64,000 nucleotides of DNA. It comes from Dactylosporangium sucinum (GTDB lineage: Bacteria > Actinomycetota > Actinomycetes > Mycobacteriales > Micromonosporaceae). Both the position numbers and the translations under genes were made by a program. The stretch is from assembly GCF_014647515.1 (NCBI RefSeq), contig NZ_BMPI01000010.1:172414-236413 (forward strand), read 5' to 3'. Shown here piece by piece: positions 43,670 to 51,974 of the stretch. The notes under the pieces are model-generated. The model did no database searches and was not told the DNA's origin. It saw only the letters and a program-made list of their open reading frames with translations. Every line of letters begins with the position of its first letter. Position 1 is the first letter of the stretch.

Positions 43670-44761
43670 TCATCGGCGGCCACGCTGGCCGAGCAGCTTG
43701 TTTGCGGCCACCGCTGCCGTCGACGCCGCGGTCATCGCCACCGGTCCGGTCACAGGGCTAGCCGCTCCGGCAGCGGCGGCGACACTGGCGTGCGGGGTCC
43801 CAAGGGCGTTGAGGCGCAACGGCGAGGCGAAGGCCTGCCCGACGCCGGCGCTAGGAGGAATGGCTGGCGCGGCGTCCTCGTGCCCGAACCTGCGGCTGAG
43901 CCAGAACGCGCTGCGGGAGCTCGTTGACGCCCGTTGACGTTGTGGCGTGATGTCTGGCTGTGCTGCAGCGGTTCGGCCGGGGCCGGCCAACTGGGCGTCG
44001 TCGTGCTGGAGGCGGGCGAGCCAGCGGCGGGCCGGCAAGCCGCCGATGTGGGCGGTGTCGACGGCGGCGCCGGCCCACGTGATGACGTAGCCGGCGATCG
44101 CCTCGCCGGCGGACCAGGTCGCATCGCCGGCGCCCGCGCGGCGGCCGTTCCTCCACCCGACCGCTGCGGCGGCGGCCACCCGTGCGGAATGGCTGTCGTC
44201 GAACCGGGCGGCGCGGGCGGTCGCGTAGTCGCCGTGGCTTGGCCCTGGGTCCTCGACGGCAACGCCTTCGTCGGCCACGGCGTTGGCGGCGCTCGCGACG
44301 GCCCTCAGAACCTTGACCGCATCGGGGTGGTTCGGCGCCTCAGCGTTGGCGGCCGCGGCGCGTGCGATGTTGGACAGTTCCTGCATGGCCCGGTCGTGAT
44401 ACCGGGTGACGGTGTGATGGTGGGCGAGTTGGGCTCCGCTCCAGTAGCCGCGGATCCAGGCGGCGTCGACGACGTCGGCTTGCGCGCGCTCCAGATCGGC
44501 TAGGCCGTCACGGTCGCTGTTCCAGGCCCGCATGACAGCGCCCGTAAGCTGGCCCGGTGCCGCATCGGGCATGAGGTCGGCCACGGACAGCAGGGCCTGC
44601 CGGACGCTGGCCTCGTCCATCGGTTGCCACCGCCGTGGATGCGACGGCGGCGTGACGGGTCCGGTGCCGTGCCCCAGTGCGGTGCCGGGCTTGAGTTGCT
44701 CCAGGTAGCGCTCGGCCCGGGCGGTGCTGCTCTCGTCCATGGGTTGTCCCCCGTTGCTCAT
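43670..44761 (-). CDS. Conserved-element protein of unknown function, Ala-rich
   Basis: 363 residues from ATG 44761 (GGAGA upstream), or 356 from ATG 44740 (GGGGGA 6 nt upstream); both sites are plausible. The body is largely helical and Ala-rich with His/Trp motifs (WIRGYWSGAQLAHHHTVTRYHDRAMQEL read as one helical block), and the end is a hydrophobic Ala/Gly segment. No signal peptide and no recognised domain. It is the first gene of the 44761-20658 minus-strand series and lies just downstream of the ATGTCG repeat region. Confidence 0.65.
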   Translation of the reverse strand: MSNGGQPMDESSTARAERYLEQLKPGTALGHGTGPVTPPSHPRRWQPMDEASVRQALLSVADLMPDAAPGQLTGAVMRAWNSDRDGLADLERAQADVVDAAWIRGYWSGAQLAHHHTVTRYHDRAMQELSNIARAAAANAEAPNHPDAVKVLRAVASAANAVADEGVAVEDPGPSHGDYATARAARFDDSHSARVAAAAAVGWRNGRRAGAGDATWSAGEAIAGYVITWAGAAVDTAHIGGLPARRWLARLQHDDAQLAGPGRTAAAQPDITPQRQRASTSSRSAFWLSRRFGHEDAAPAIPPSAGVGQAFASPLRLNALGTPHASVAAAAGAASPVTGPVAMTAASTAAVAANKLLGQRGRR

Positions 44762-44778
44762 GTAGGTTCTCCGCTGAG

Positions 44779-44955
44779 ATGTCGGTGCCCGGGTCGTTGA
44801 CCAGGACCTGAGGAGCGGTTACTCATCGATATGTCGGCGGATTTTTCTCATCGATGTGTCGTTTTCCTACGGGCGAGAGCGCGTCGGCACGAGATGCAGC
44901 GGCTCTGGCCAGGCGGGCGACATTTGCCGGTGACATGTCGGGGAGAAAGCGACAT
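44779..44955. promoter_or_regulatory. Promoter region with repeated ATGTCG/CGACAT boxes
   Basis: ATGTCG or its complement CGACAT occurs at 44779, 44831, 44918, 44935 and 44950. A larger 15-bp direct repeat, CTCATCGATATGTCG at 44822-44836 and CTCATCGATGTGTCG at 44847-44861, differs at one base with 25-bp spacing. It lies between the 44761 gene start and the M23 peptidase stop, so it probably governs transcription of the ArdC/giant-ORF series. Confidence 0.6.
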
Positions 44956-44983
44956 CGGGCGTGAGAACCTACAGCTCAGTTTG

Positions 44984-46066
44984 TTAGAGGTGGACGCCGA
45001 CGCCGGCCATGAACGGGACCGGGTCGATGGTGGTGCTGTTGTTGATCGGCGGGGCCGGCTGGTGCACCTGGAAGTGCAGGTGGTTGCCGCTGGAGTGGCC
45101 GGTGGATCCGACCCGGCCGATCTCGTCGCCGGCGTTGACCTGCTGGCCGACGTGGACGCTCAGCGACGAGGCGTGGCAGTAGGTGGTGCCGATGCCGTCG
45201 GCGTGCTGGATCTCGACCGCCAGGCCGCAACCCGGGGTGATGCCGTAGCCGTTGCGGTCGCGGTCACCGGGCCGGTCGCAGAACGGGCTGGTGCACTCGG
45301 CGGAGGTGACCGTCCCGGCCGCGGCGGCGAGGATCGGCGTGCCGTACGAGGCCATGAGGTCCACGCCGCGATGCATCGCGCCGCCACGCGGGCCGTAGGG
45401 GCTGCCGAACTCGTAGCTGCCCTCGGGCAGCGGCAGCCGCCACGGTCCCGTGCCCCCGGCACTGCAGGTAATGCCCAGCCGGCCCTTGATGAGCTCGACC
45501 AGGTGCTCGGCCTCGGCCTGCCATTTCGCGTAGGCGTCGGGGTAGGCCGAGCGCTGGACCTGCTGCGCGGCCTGGGTCAGCGACATGCTCTGCCAGCCGT
45601 CGACCTTGAGCAGAGCCTCGTAGAACTTCCCGGCGGCGTAGCGCGGATCGAGGATCTGCTCCGGCGTGCCCCAGCCTTGGCTAGGCCGCTGCTGGAACAG
45701 CCCGAGCGAGTCGTGGTCGTTGCGGCCGCCGAGATGCCCGAGGTTGCGCAGGGAGGACTCCTGCATAGCGGTGGCCACCGCAATGGTCCAACCGGCCGGC
45801 GGCACATGCAGCTCGGCGCCGACCTCGACGATGGTCGCGGCATGGCCGACCTGCTCGCCGCTCCATGAGCCCTCAGCCGGCCATGTATCGCCGGTCGCGG
45901 CCGGGTCGCCGGTCGGGCCGGTGGCGCTGGTCGTGAGCGGAACCGCCGTACACGCCCATGCCGGGCTGCTGCCGACGACGGTGGCCGCGACCAGCACGAC
46001 CAACACCACCGGTGCGAGGATCAGCACGGCCGCGGCCGCCAACGCGATCGGCAGGGCCCGGCTCAT
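44984..46066 (-). CDS. Transglycosylase-like / M23 endopeptidase cell-wall enzyme
   Basis: 360 residues from ATG 46066. An N-terminal membrane anchor or signal (~5-36) precedes a lytic-transglycosylase-like domain (AMQESSL with Glu103, DSLGLFQQRPSQGWG) and a LytM/M23 zinc endopeptidase domain with HRGVD (H232, D236) and HLHF (H329, H331). Both act on peptidoglycan outside the membrane, as VirB1-type and T4SS hydrolases do to let the conjugation channel through. The start overlaps the lipoprotein stop (TGATG). Confidence 0.88.
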   Translation of the reverse strand: MSRALPIALAAAAVLILAPVVLVVLVAATVVGSSPAWACTAVPLTTSATGPTGDPAATGDTWPAEGSWSGEQVGHAATIVEVGAELHVPPAGWTIAVATAMQESSLRNLGHLGGRNDHDSLGLFQQRPSQGWGTPEQILDPRYAAGKFYEALLKVDGWQSMSLTQAAQQVQRSAYPDAYAKWQAEAEHLVELIKGRLGITCSAGGTGPWRLPLPEGSYEFGSPYGPRGGAMHRGVDLMASYGTPILAAAAGTVTSAECTSPFCDRPGDRDRNGYGITPGCGLAVEIQHADGIGTTYCHASSLSVHVGQQVNAGDEIGRVGSTGHSSGNHLHFQVHQPAPPINNSTTIDPVPFMAGVGVHL

Positions 46067-46671
46067 CAGGGCCTCACCGGGTACAGGTCGTAGCCGGCGA
46101 CCCGCCAGCCGCCGTCGTCGCGGTGCAACGTGCAGTAGATGAGACTGCGCTCGCTCCACCCGCGCCAGCCGTCGGCGCCCACTGGTGTGACGGTCACCCG
46201 GTAGGCCCGGTAGACCGCGACGGTGCTGTCCGGCATCTGCTCGCCGTCGACGTACGCCGTCAGCTGGGTCTCGAGCCGGGCGCCGTGGTCGACCCAGGTC
46301 GCCCACCGACCGTCGTGCTCGGCGGCCGCGCTCTGTCCCGCCATCGCCCCGGTGACATACCGGGAGGCGCGGGCGTAGGCGTCGCCCGGGCCGCGGTCGC
46401 GTGTGGTGTCGGCGCTGTACAGCGCGGCCAGGAAGCGGCGGCACACCTCGCTCGAGTCCGCGTAGTCGAAACCCGGCTCGACGGGCGGGCTCACCGTCGG
46501 CGCGAGGCTTGGCGCGGCGGGGGCACCGGTCTCATCGGCTGCCGTATGACCGAGCAGGTCTGGCCAGCCGGACGGTCCGGACAGTCCGTTGGGCTGGGGT
46601 GGGCCGCCGCAGCCGGCCAGGACCAGCATGAGCAGCGTGGCGAGCGCGGCGGCGCGCGCAGACGGGTACAT
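46066..46671 (-). CDS. Lipoprotein, T4SS-associated
   Basis: 201 residues with a lipoprotein signal: hydrophobic core and lipobox LAGC at about residue 21. After a Pro/Ser/Gly-rich spacer the body (SSEVCRRFLAALYS, then a C-terminal beta region with SLIYCTLHRDDGGWRVAGY) looks like an NTF2-like extracytoplasmic domain. Start ATG 46671 with GTGGGG upstream; coupled to the wall hydrolase. Exact role unknown; envelope-assembly partner inferred. Confidence 0.75.
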   Translation of the reverse strand: MYPSARAAALATLLMLVLAGCGGPPQPNGLSGPSGWPDLLGHTAADETGAPAAPSLAPTVSPPVEPGFDYADSSEVCRRFLAALYSADTTRDRGPGDAYARASRYVTGAMAGQSAAAEHDGRWATWVDHGARLETQLTAYVDGEQMPDSTVAVYRAYRVTVTPVGADGWRGWSERSLIYCTLHRDDGGWRVAGYDLYPVRP

Positions 46672-46692
46672 GGCCCCACGGTGGCGATCGAC

Positions 46693-46761
46693 CAGCGCCG
46701 TTACCGCTGCCAGGACGCGCTCGCAGCGCCGGTAACGCTGGCAACTACGGCGTCGGTAACG
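46693..46761. promoter_or_regulatory. 17-bp operator-like repeats in the divergent promoter of the transfer operon
   Basis: CAGCGCCGTTACCGCTG (46693-46709) and CAGCGCCGGTAACGCTG (46724-46740) share CAGCG-N7-CGCTG inverted arms, with the GTTAC core turned round between them. A third GGTAACG is at 46755-46761. They sit between the minus-strand lipoprotein and the plus-strand pilin-like gene, as expected for a repressor controlling both. Confidence 0.6.
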
Positions 46762-46846
46762 CTCCCGTCAGCCCTGCGCGGGCAACGTCGTCGGCAGGTG
46801 CCCGGTTAGGCGCACCGAACGACCGACACCTTCTCGGGAGCATGCT

Positions 46847-47146
46847 GTGACCCTCGATGTGCTGACCGGCGCCGCCGACCTGATCCTGGCCGCGCCGCCG
46901 ACTCCGGCCCCTGCCGCCCCGCCCGGCCTGGACACCGTCGGCAACATGTTCATCGGCTGGCTGAAATGGATTTTGGTCGTCTGTGGCGTGGGCGGGCTCC
47001 TCGCCTGCGGGATCATGATGACCGTCGGCCGGCGCAACCGTTCGGCGTTCGCCGCCGACGGCGCCGCCGGCATCCCGTGGGTGCTCGGCGGCCTGACCCT
47101 CGGGGCAGTCGCTGCCGTCATCGTCGGCGCGGTCCTGCCGGGCTGA
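46847..47146 (+). CDS. Small two-span membrane protein, VirB2/TrbC-like pilin candidate
   Basis: 99 residues from GTG 46847 (GGGAGCATGCT upstream). The Ala/Pro-rich N-terminus is followed by two membrane spans (MFIGWLKWILVVCGVGGLLACG and WVLGGLTLGAVAAVIVGAV) joined by a short basic loop, as in VirB2-type pilins and related ATPase-less membrane subunits. It is the first gene of the T4SS operon. Confidence 0.6.
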   Translation: MTLDVLTGAADLILAAPPTPAPAAPPGLDTVGNMFIGWLKWILVVCGVGGLLACGIMMTVGRRNRSAFAADGAAGIPWVLGGLTLGAVAAVIVGAVLPG

Positions 47147-47160
47147 GCCGGGGCTGCATC

Positions 47161-47922
47161 ATGACGTACGACGTCATCGCCCGTGCCCGTCGCAGCACGC
47201 GCCGCCGCGCCACCGCCGTTTTCCTGGCCGCCGCGGCGGTCGCCGGGCTCGTCACCGTGGTGCTGGTCTCGGTAACCGGCGCTGGCCAGCCCGCCAGTGC
47301 ACCGGGCGCGACCACCGAGCCGGTCCGTTCCGGCGTCCCCACCGGTGCTGCCGGTGACGGCGCGGCGGACCTGCCCGGTGATCTGACCTGGGCCGATGTG
47401 TCCGGTGTGTCGCTGCCGGTGTCCAGCCGGTCGGGCCCCCACGCCACGGGTGGGGGCCTGGCGCGCGGGTTCGCGCATGACCGAGGCGGCGCCGTCCTGG
47501 CCGCCGTGCACATCCTCGTGCGCACCACCCCGCAGGTCGGCCCATCCGTGTTCGACGCCACGCTGCGCACCCAAGTCGTCGGACCCGACGCGGACGCGCT
47601 GCGGGTGCGAGTCGCGCAGGACTACGACAACCTGCGCGGCGTGGCCGGGGTGGCGTATGGGCAGCCGCTGGGCCGCCTGTACACCACCCTGCGCGGCTAC
47701 CGCATCACCAGCTACATCGCCGATGAGGCGACGCTGGGGCTGCTGACCGAGGCCGGCGACGGCCGCAGCGGCACGGTCCTGGCCGCCTCACAGGTGCGGA
47801 TGCGGTGGACCGGTTCGGACTGGGCCCTGGTCGCACCGGCCGGGGGCTCGTTCGACGCCGACGTCACCCGCGCCACGCAGCAGGACATCGAGCAGTTCGT
47901 CCCGTTCACGGCAGGCAGGTAG
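47161..47922 (+). CDS. Single-span VirB8/TcpC-like transfer protein
   Basis: 253 residues. A basic cytoplasmic N-terminus (ARRSTRRRA), one membrane span (~20-42) and a ~200-residue external domain with the helix-sheet pattern of NTF2/VirB8-like folds. Position between the pilin-like and VirB6-like genes supports a structural T4SS role. No direct motif defines the family. Upstream gap 14 bp, downstream gap 7 bp. Confidence 0.6.
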   Translation: MTYDVIARARRSTRRRATAVFLAAAAVAGLVTVVLVSVTGAGQPASAPGATTEPVRSGVPTGAAGDGAADLPGDLTWADVSGVSLPVSSRSGPHATGGGLARGFAHDRGGAVLAAVHILVRTTPQVGPSVFDATLRTQVVGPDADALRVRVAQDYDNLRGVAGVAYGQPLGRLYTTLRGYRITSYIADEATLGLLTEAGDGRSGTVLAASQVRMRWTGSDWALVAPAGGSFDADVTRATQQDIEQFVPFTAGR

Positions 47923-47929
47923 GCCAGCG

Positions 47930-49429
47930 ATGTGTAACCCGATGCAACCCGTCACGTGCCCGGGAGTCTTCCCACCGCTCATCACCCCCAAGGTGGTCGG
48001 CAACGCCGTCGCCGACCAGGTCATTGCCAGCCTGGCCGCCTCAGTGGAGATGGGCGTCGAGTGGGTCGCCCAGCAGCTGACCGTGTGGGTGCTCATCCCG
48101 TCCAGCAACCTGTGCCCCACCGGCGAGCAGTCGCCAGCCGAATGGGCCACCGACTGGATCCAGCAATGCAACAGCGCTGACTATCCGGCCCAGCAGCTGC
48201 GCGGCTACCTGCTGCCGATCACCCTGCTGGTCGCCGTCGGCGCAGTGCTGTGGCAAGCCATCAACGCCACCATCAGCCGCAAAGGCGAACCCCTGCTGCA
48301 GGTCGCGCGGGGCTTGTGGAACACCGCACTGTGGACGGCGATCGGCATCGCAGGCACGCACGCCCTGCTCAAGGCCGGCGACGCCTACTCGTGGTGGATT
48401 CTCGACAAGGCGATCTTCAGCGACTCCGCGAAACCGCCCAACGAAACGATGAGCGCCGCCCTGGTCGCGCTCCTCGTCCCGGCCTCAGCCGCGACCGGCG
48501 GAATGATCGCCCCGTTCGTGATCATCATCATTGGCACCCTCACGATGGTCGTCGCGCTGCTGCAGGTCTGTCTCATGGTGTTCCGCGAGGGGTCGGTGGT
48601 GATCCTCGCCGGCCTGACGCAGCTGGCCGCTGCCGGCACCATCTCGCGCGGCACCACCTCGCAGTGGCTGCAGAAGGTCCTGAGCTGGTCGCTGGCCCTG
48701 GCCCTGTACAAACCGGCGGCTTGCACCGCCTACGCCGCGGCGTTCGCGATGATGGCCGGCACCCCACGCGACTTCGTGATGGGACTCGCGATGCTCGGCA
48801 TGTCGATCATCGCCCTGCCGGTCCTGCTGAAGTTCTTCACGATCTTCACCGGCAGCGTCGGCGGCGGCAACAGCAGTATCGGCATGTTCGGCGCCGGGGC
48901 GGCGGCTGGCATGCACGCCGCGTCGTCGCTGCGCGGCGCTGTCGGCGGCAACAACGCCAACGACCACGCCCGCTACCTGGAAACCACGGGCCCCGGCAGC
49001 GGCGGTCACGGCGGCACTGGCCCCACCGGGGCGGTACCGACACCGCCGTCGCCCGGCTCGGGTCCCAGCGGCGGCAACGGGCCTGCCAAGCCGAAGGTCA
49101 TCGACGGGGAGCTCGCCGAGACCGTCTCCACCACGGCGAAGGCCACCGTGCAAACCAATGTCGCGGGCGGCACCGGTGCCACGGCACCGACGGCCGGGGC
49201 AATGAGCGGGATGGCAGGCGGCGCCGGTGCGACCGGAGCCGCCAGCGGTGCGGCTGGAGGTGCGGCTGGAGGTGCGGCAGCGGGCGGCACGGCAGCCGCG
49301 GGCGCAGCCGGCGGGCCGATCGGCATCGCCGTGGCCGGGGCCGCGATGGTCGGCAAGGGCGCCGTTGACGGCGCGCGGCGGAGCGCGGCCGCGGCCGGCT
49401 CGACGATGCACGGAGAGGACGCGCGATGA
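47930..49429 (+). CDS. VirB6/TrbL-like polytopic T4SS protein
   Basis: 499 residues. About six membrane spans between ~85 and ~320 include a central LVPASAATGGMIAPFVIIII region and an FREGSVVILAGL loop with an arginine, typical of TrbL/VirB6 proteins of actinomycete elements. The last ~160 residues are Gly/Ala/Thr-rich, with tandem Gly-Gly-Ala-Ala steps, and are probably disordered. It forms part of the inner-membrane channel. The stop overlaps the next start (ATGA). Confidence 0.8.
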   Translation: MCNPMQPVTCPGVFPPLITPKVVGNAVADQVIASLAASVEMGVEWVAQQLTVWVLIPSSNLCPTGEQSPAEWATDWIQQCNSADYPAQQLRGYLLPITLLVAVGAVLWQAINATISRKGEPLLQVARGLWNTALWTAIGIAGTHALLKAGDAYSWWILDKAIFSDSAKPPNETMSAALVALLVPASAATGGMIAPFVIIIIGTLTMVVALLQVCLMVFREGSVVILAGLTQLAAAGTISRGTTSQWLQKVLSWSLALALYKPAACTAYAAAFAMMAGTPRDFVMGLAMLGMSIIALPVLLKFFTIFTGSVGGGNSSIGMFGAGAAAGMHAASSLRGAVGGNNANDHARYLETTGPGSGGHGGTGPTGAVPTPPSPGSGPSGGNGPAKPKVIDGELAETVSTTAKATVQTNVAGGTGATAPTAGAMSGMAGGAGATGAASGAAGGAAGGAAAGGTAAAGAAGGPIGIAVAGAAMVGKGAVDGARRSAAAAGSTMHGEDAR

Positions 49430-50898
49430 GCAGCAACCAGGCACGCACCTACGGCGGATGGCGGCGCAGCCGTGGGATGGGCCTGTTCGGCCTCGGGCCC
49501 GCGCAGAGCGTCGCCGTGCTGGGAGCGCTGGTCACATTGATCATCACTGCATCGGTGGGGCTGCAGTTGCTGGCGATCGTGGCCGTGCCATGCCTGGTCA
49601 CGATCGCGATGATCCTGCTGCGCTGGGACGGTGTGCCGCTGTCGGCCGGGATCACCCGACGGGTCCGGTGGCTGGTCGGCACGACCCGCGGCTACACCTC
49701 CTACCGCTCCGGGGTCATGGTGGCCGGCGAGCACGCCTGGCAGCTGCCCGGGGTGCTCGCCGCCACCACCCTGCTCGACGTCCCGGACGAGAGCCACGGC
49801 CCGTACGGAGCGGTCTACAACCAGCGGCTCGGCATGATCACGGTGACGCTGCGCTGCGCGGCGACGTCGACGTGGCTGGCCGACCCGAACGCCACGGCCG
49901 GCTGGGTGGCGAACTGGGGCGGCTGGCTGGCCACCCTCGGCTACGTGCCGATGGTCAGGCACGTGACGGTGACCGTCGACACCGCCCCCGACTCCGGCTC
50001 CCGGCTGACCGACTACGTCAGCCGGCGCATCGTCCCGAACGGGCCGGCATCGGCGCGGCAGGTCCTGCAGAAACTAGTCGAGGTGTCCCCGGCGGCGGCC
50101 GCCGACGTGGAGACCCGGGTCTCGATCACGTTCTACCCACCGGCCTCACCGGCCAAGCCGGCGAACCTCGGCGAGGCCCTGGCCGAGATCAGCCGGACCC
50201 TGCCCGGGCTGCAGGACTCGCTGGGCAGCTGCGGCCTGACGGTGCTGGGCCGGGCCAGCGCCGCCGAGCTGGCCGCGATCGTGCGCACCGCGTTCGACCC
50301 GGGCGCCCGCGGCGACATCGCCAGCCTGTCCCACCGCTCCGGCGTGGACCTGAGCCGGTGGCTGGACTGGGCCAACGTCGGCCCGGTGGCGGCCGAGGAG
50401 CACATGGACCGCTACGAGCACGACGACGCGACGTCGGTCTCGTGGGCCTGGCACGAAGCGCCACGCCAGCAGGTGCACGCCGATGTGCTGGCCCGGCTGG
50501 TGGCCCCCGGCCCGTACCCCAAGCGGGTCAGCCTGGTGTACCGGCCGTTCCCGGCCGGCGAGGCCGCCCGCATCGTCGAGTCCGAGGTCAACGCCACGGC
50601 GTTCCGGGCGGCGTACCACCGTGCGCAGCGACGCGACGAGTCCGCCCGCGACCTCGCCGACCGGGAACGTGCGCTGCAAACCGCCCGCGAGGAAGCCACC
50701 GGCGCCGGCGTCGGCCTCATGACCCTGTTCGTCACCACAACCGTGCTCGAGTCCAGCGACCTCGGCAAAGCCGTCGCCGACGTCGAGTCCCGCGCCGACG
50801 TGGCCAAGATCCGACTCCGTCGCCTGCGGGCCAGCCAGGCCACCGGCTTCGCCACGACGTTGCCGTGCGGCGTCTGTCCGCCCCAACTGGCCAGATAG
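49426..50898 (+). CDS. SCO6880-family T4SS membrane protein
   Basis: 490 residues. Two membrane spans (~26-45 and ~47-65) lead into a large soluble region with a conserved early block (GITRRVRWLVGTTRGYTSYRSG) and a beta-rich VirB4-N-terminal-like core (LGMITVTLRCAATSTWLAD). SCO6880 proteins pair with a separate VirB4-type ATPase in actinobacterial conjugation systems. Here that ATPase follows one gene later. Start overlaps the VirB6-like stop. Confidence 0.8.
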   Translation: MSSNQARTYGGWRRSRGMGLFGLGPAQSVAVLGALVTLIITASVGLQLLAIVAVPCLVTIAMILLRWDGVPLSAGITRRVRWLVGTTRGYTSYRSGVMVAGEHAWQLPGVLAATTLLDVPDESHGPYGAVYNQRLGMITVTLRCAATSTWLADPNATAGWVANWGGWLATLGYVPMVRHVTVTVDTAPDSGSRLTDYVSRRIVPNGPASARQVLQKLVEVSPAAAADVETRVSITFYPPASPAKPANLGEALAEISRTLPGLQDSLGSCGLTVLGRASAAELAAIVRTAFDPGARGDIASLSHRSGVDLSRWLDWANVGPVAAEEHMDRYEHDDATSVSWAWHEAPRQQVHADVLARLVAPGPYPKRVSLVYRPFPAGEAARIVESEVNATAFRAAYHRAQRRDESARDLADRERALQTAREEATGAGVGLMTLFVTTTVLESSDLGKAVADVESRADVAKIRLRRLRASQATGFATTLPCGVCPPQLAR

Positions 50899-50972
50899 TG
50901 GCCGCACTGACCGTGGCCGCACTGACCGCACCGACCGGTAGCACCGACCCTGATCATCCAGGAGCGCACGCA

Positions 50973-51974
50973 ATGGCAGACCACAACGTCAACCGGTCCG
51001 GCGAACTCCACGAAGGCTGGACCGTCCGGAGCAGCCACGTGCCGTGGCAGTTCGAGATCATCAGCCAGACGTTGACCGCGCATCCTCCGCGCCAGTCCAC
51101 CCTGGGGAATCTGAGCCTGAGCCTGGCCCTGACGATCGCACCCGGCGACCCGCAGTGGGACCTGTTCAACCTGGCTCGATTGCCCAGACAGCCGCTGCAG
51201 CCGCTGGTCAGTGCGCAGGCCCTCGCCCTGGTGCTGCCCCGCATCCACAGCGCCGTCACCGATCCGGCCACGCGCTGGCAGGTCGCCACAGCCCCGGCGG
51301 GTCTCCCCACCGTGACCGGCGTGGTACGCGACGCCGTCGGCGCCGGCACCGCCGTGTGGCTGGAGGCGACGGCGGCGCATCCGGGCCACAGCCTGGACCG
51401 GGCCGCACACCAGGCGCGGCAGCTGCTGGCCGCCGCCCGGTCCGGGCCCGCCGAGCAGGCGGCCGCATTCAGCTGGATGCTGGCGCAGGTTCCCGGCCTG
51501 CCCAACATGCCGACGGCCGCCACTGACTGGGCCGAACGCACCGCGGTGTTCCTGGCCGAACGCGACGCGGCGCTGATCGGCCAGATCACGGTGAGATTCA
51601 CCAACGCGATCAACGGACGGTCGGAGCAGCGTGTGGTCGCCGACGAGCAGGAGGCACGGCGACTGGCCCGCGAATACCGGCCGTTCAACAACACCCGGCC
51701 CAGCGCCCACGTTGTCGTGGCTGTTCGCGGCGGGGTGCCGGTGGTCGAGGAGCTGGACCTGACCGGCGGCACCTCGGTGCATCCGGCGCCCACAGGCCGG
51801 GCCGCCGGCGGCGGCGCCGCCGACCAGGACGCCACCCAGGCAGGCCATGCCAAGCCGCGATCAGCGCTGGCGTTCGGTCCGATCGCCGTCGCCTCCTCCG
51901 CCAGTGCTTCCAACCATCCAACGCCGGCCGACACGACGTCACCGGCCAGACGGCACGGAGCAGCCCACCGATGA
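50973..51974 (+). CDS. T4SS-operon protein of unknown function
   Basis: 333 residues from ATG 50973 (GGAG at 50961). The longer frame upstream belongs to a shadow of the previous gene. It is soluble, with a beta-rich first half and an Ala-rich disordered C-terminus that contains an FGPIAV motif. It lies between the SCO6880 and ATPase genes and overlaps the latter by 4 bp (ATGA), so its product probably works with the ATPase. Confidence 0.75.
   Translation: MADHNVNRSGELHEGWTVRSSHVPWQFEIISQTLTAHPPRQSTLGNLSLSLALTIAPGDPQWDLFNLARLPRQPLQPLVSAQALALVLPRIHSAVTDPATRWQVATAPAGLPTVTGVVRDAVGAGTAVWLEATAAHPGHSLDRAAHQARQLLAAARSGPAEQAAAFSWMLAQVPGLPNMPTAATDWAERTAVFLAERDAALIGQITVRFTNAINGRSEQRVVADEQEARRLAREYRPFNNTRPSAHVVVAVRGGVPVVEELDLTGGTSVHPAPTGRAAGGGAADQDATQAGHAKPRSALAFGPIAVASSASASNHPTPADTTSPARRHGAAHR

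Noticed and set aside
46072..46444. N-terminal extension of the wall hydrolase
   Set aside because: It overlaps the lipoprotein gene; the ATG at 46066 directly precedes a good signal segment and forms a TGATG overlap.
49227..50972. Long N-terminal extension of the 50973-51974 gene
   Set aside because: It overlaps the SCO6880 gene in another frame and is Arg/Gly/Pro-rich; GGAG plus ATG at 50973 mark the real start.
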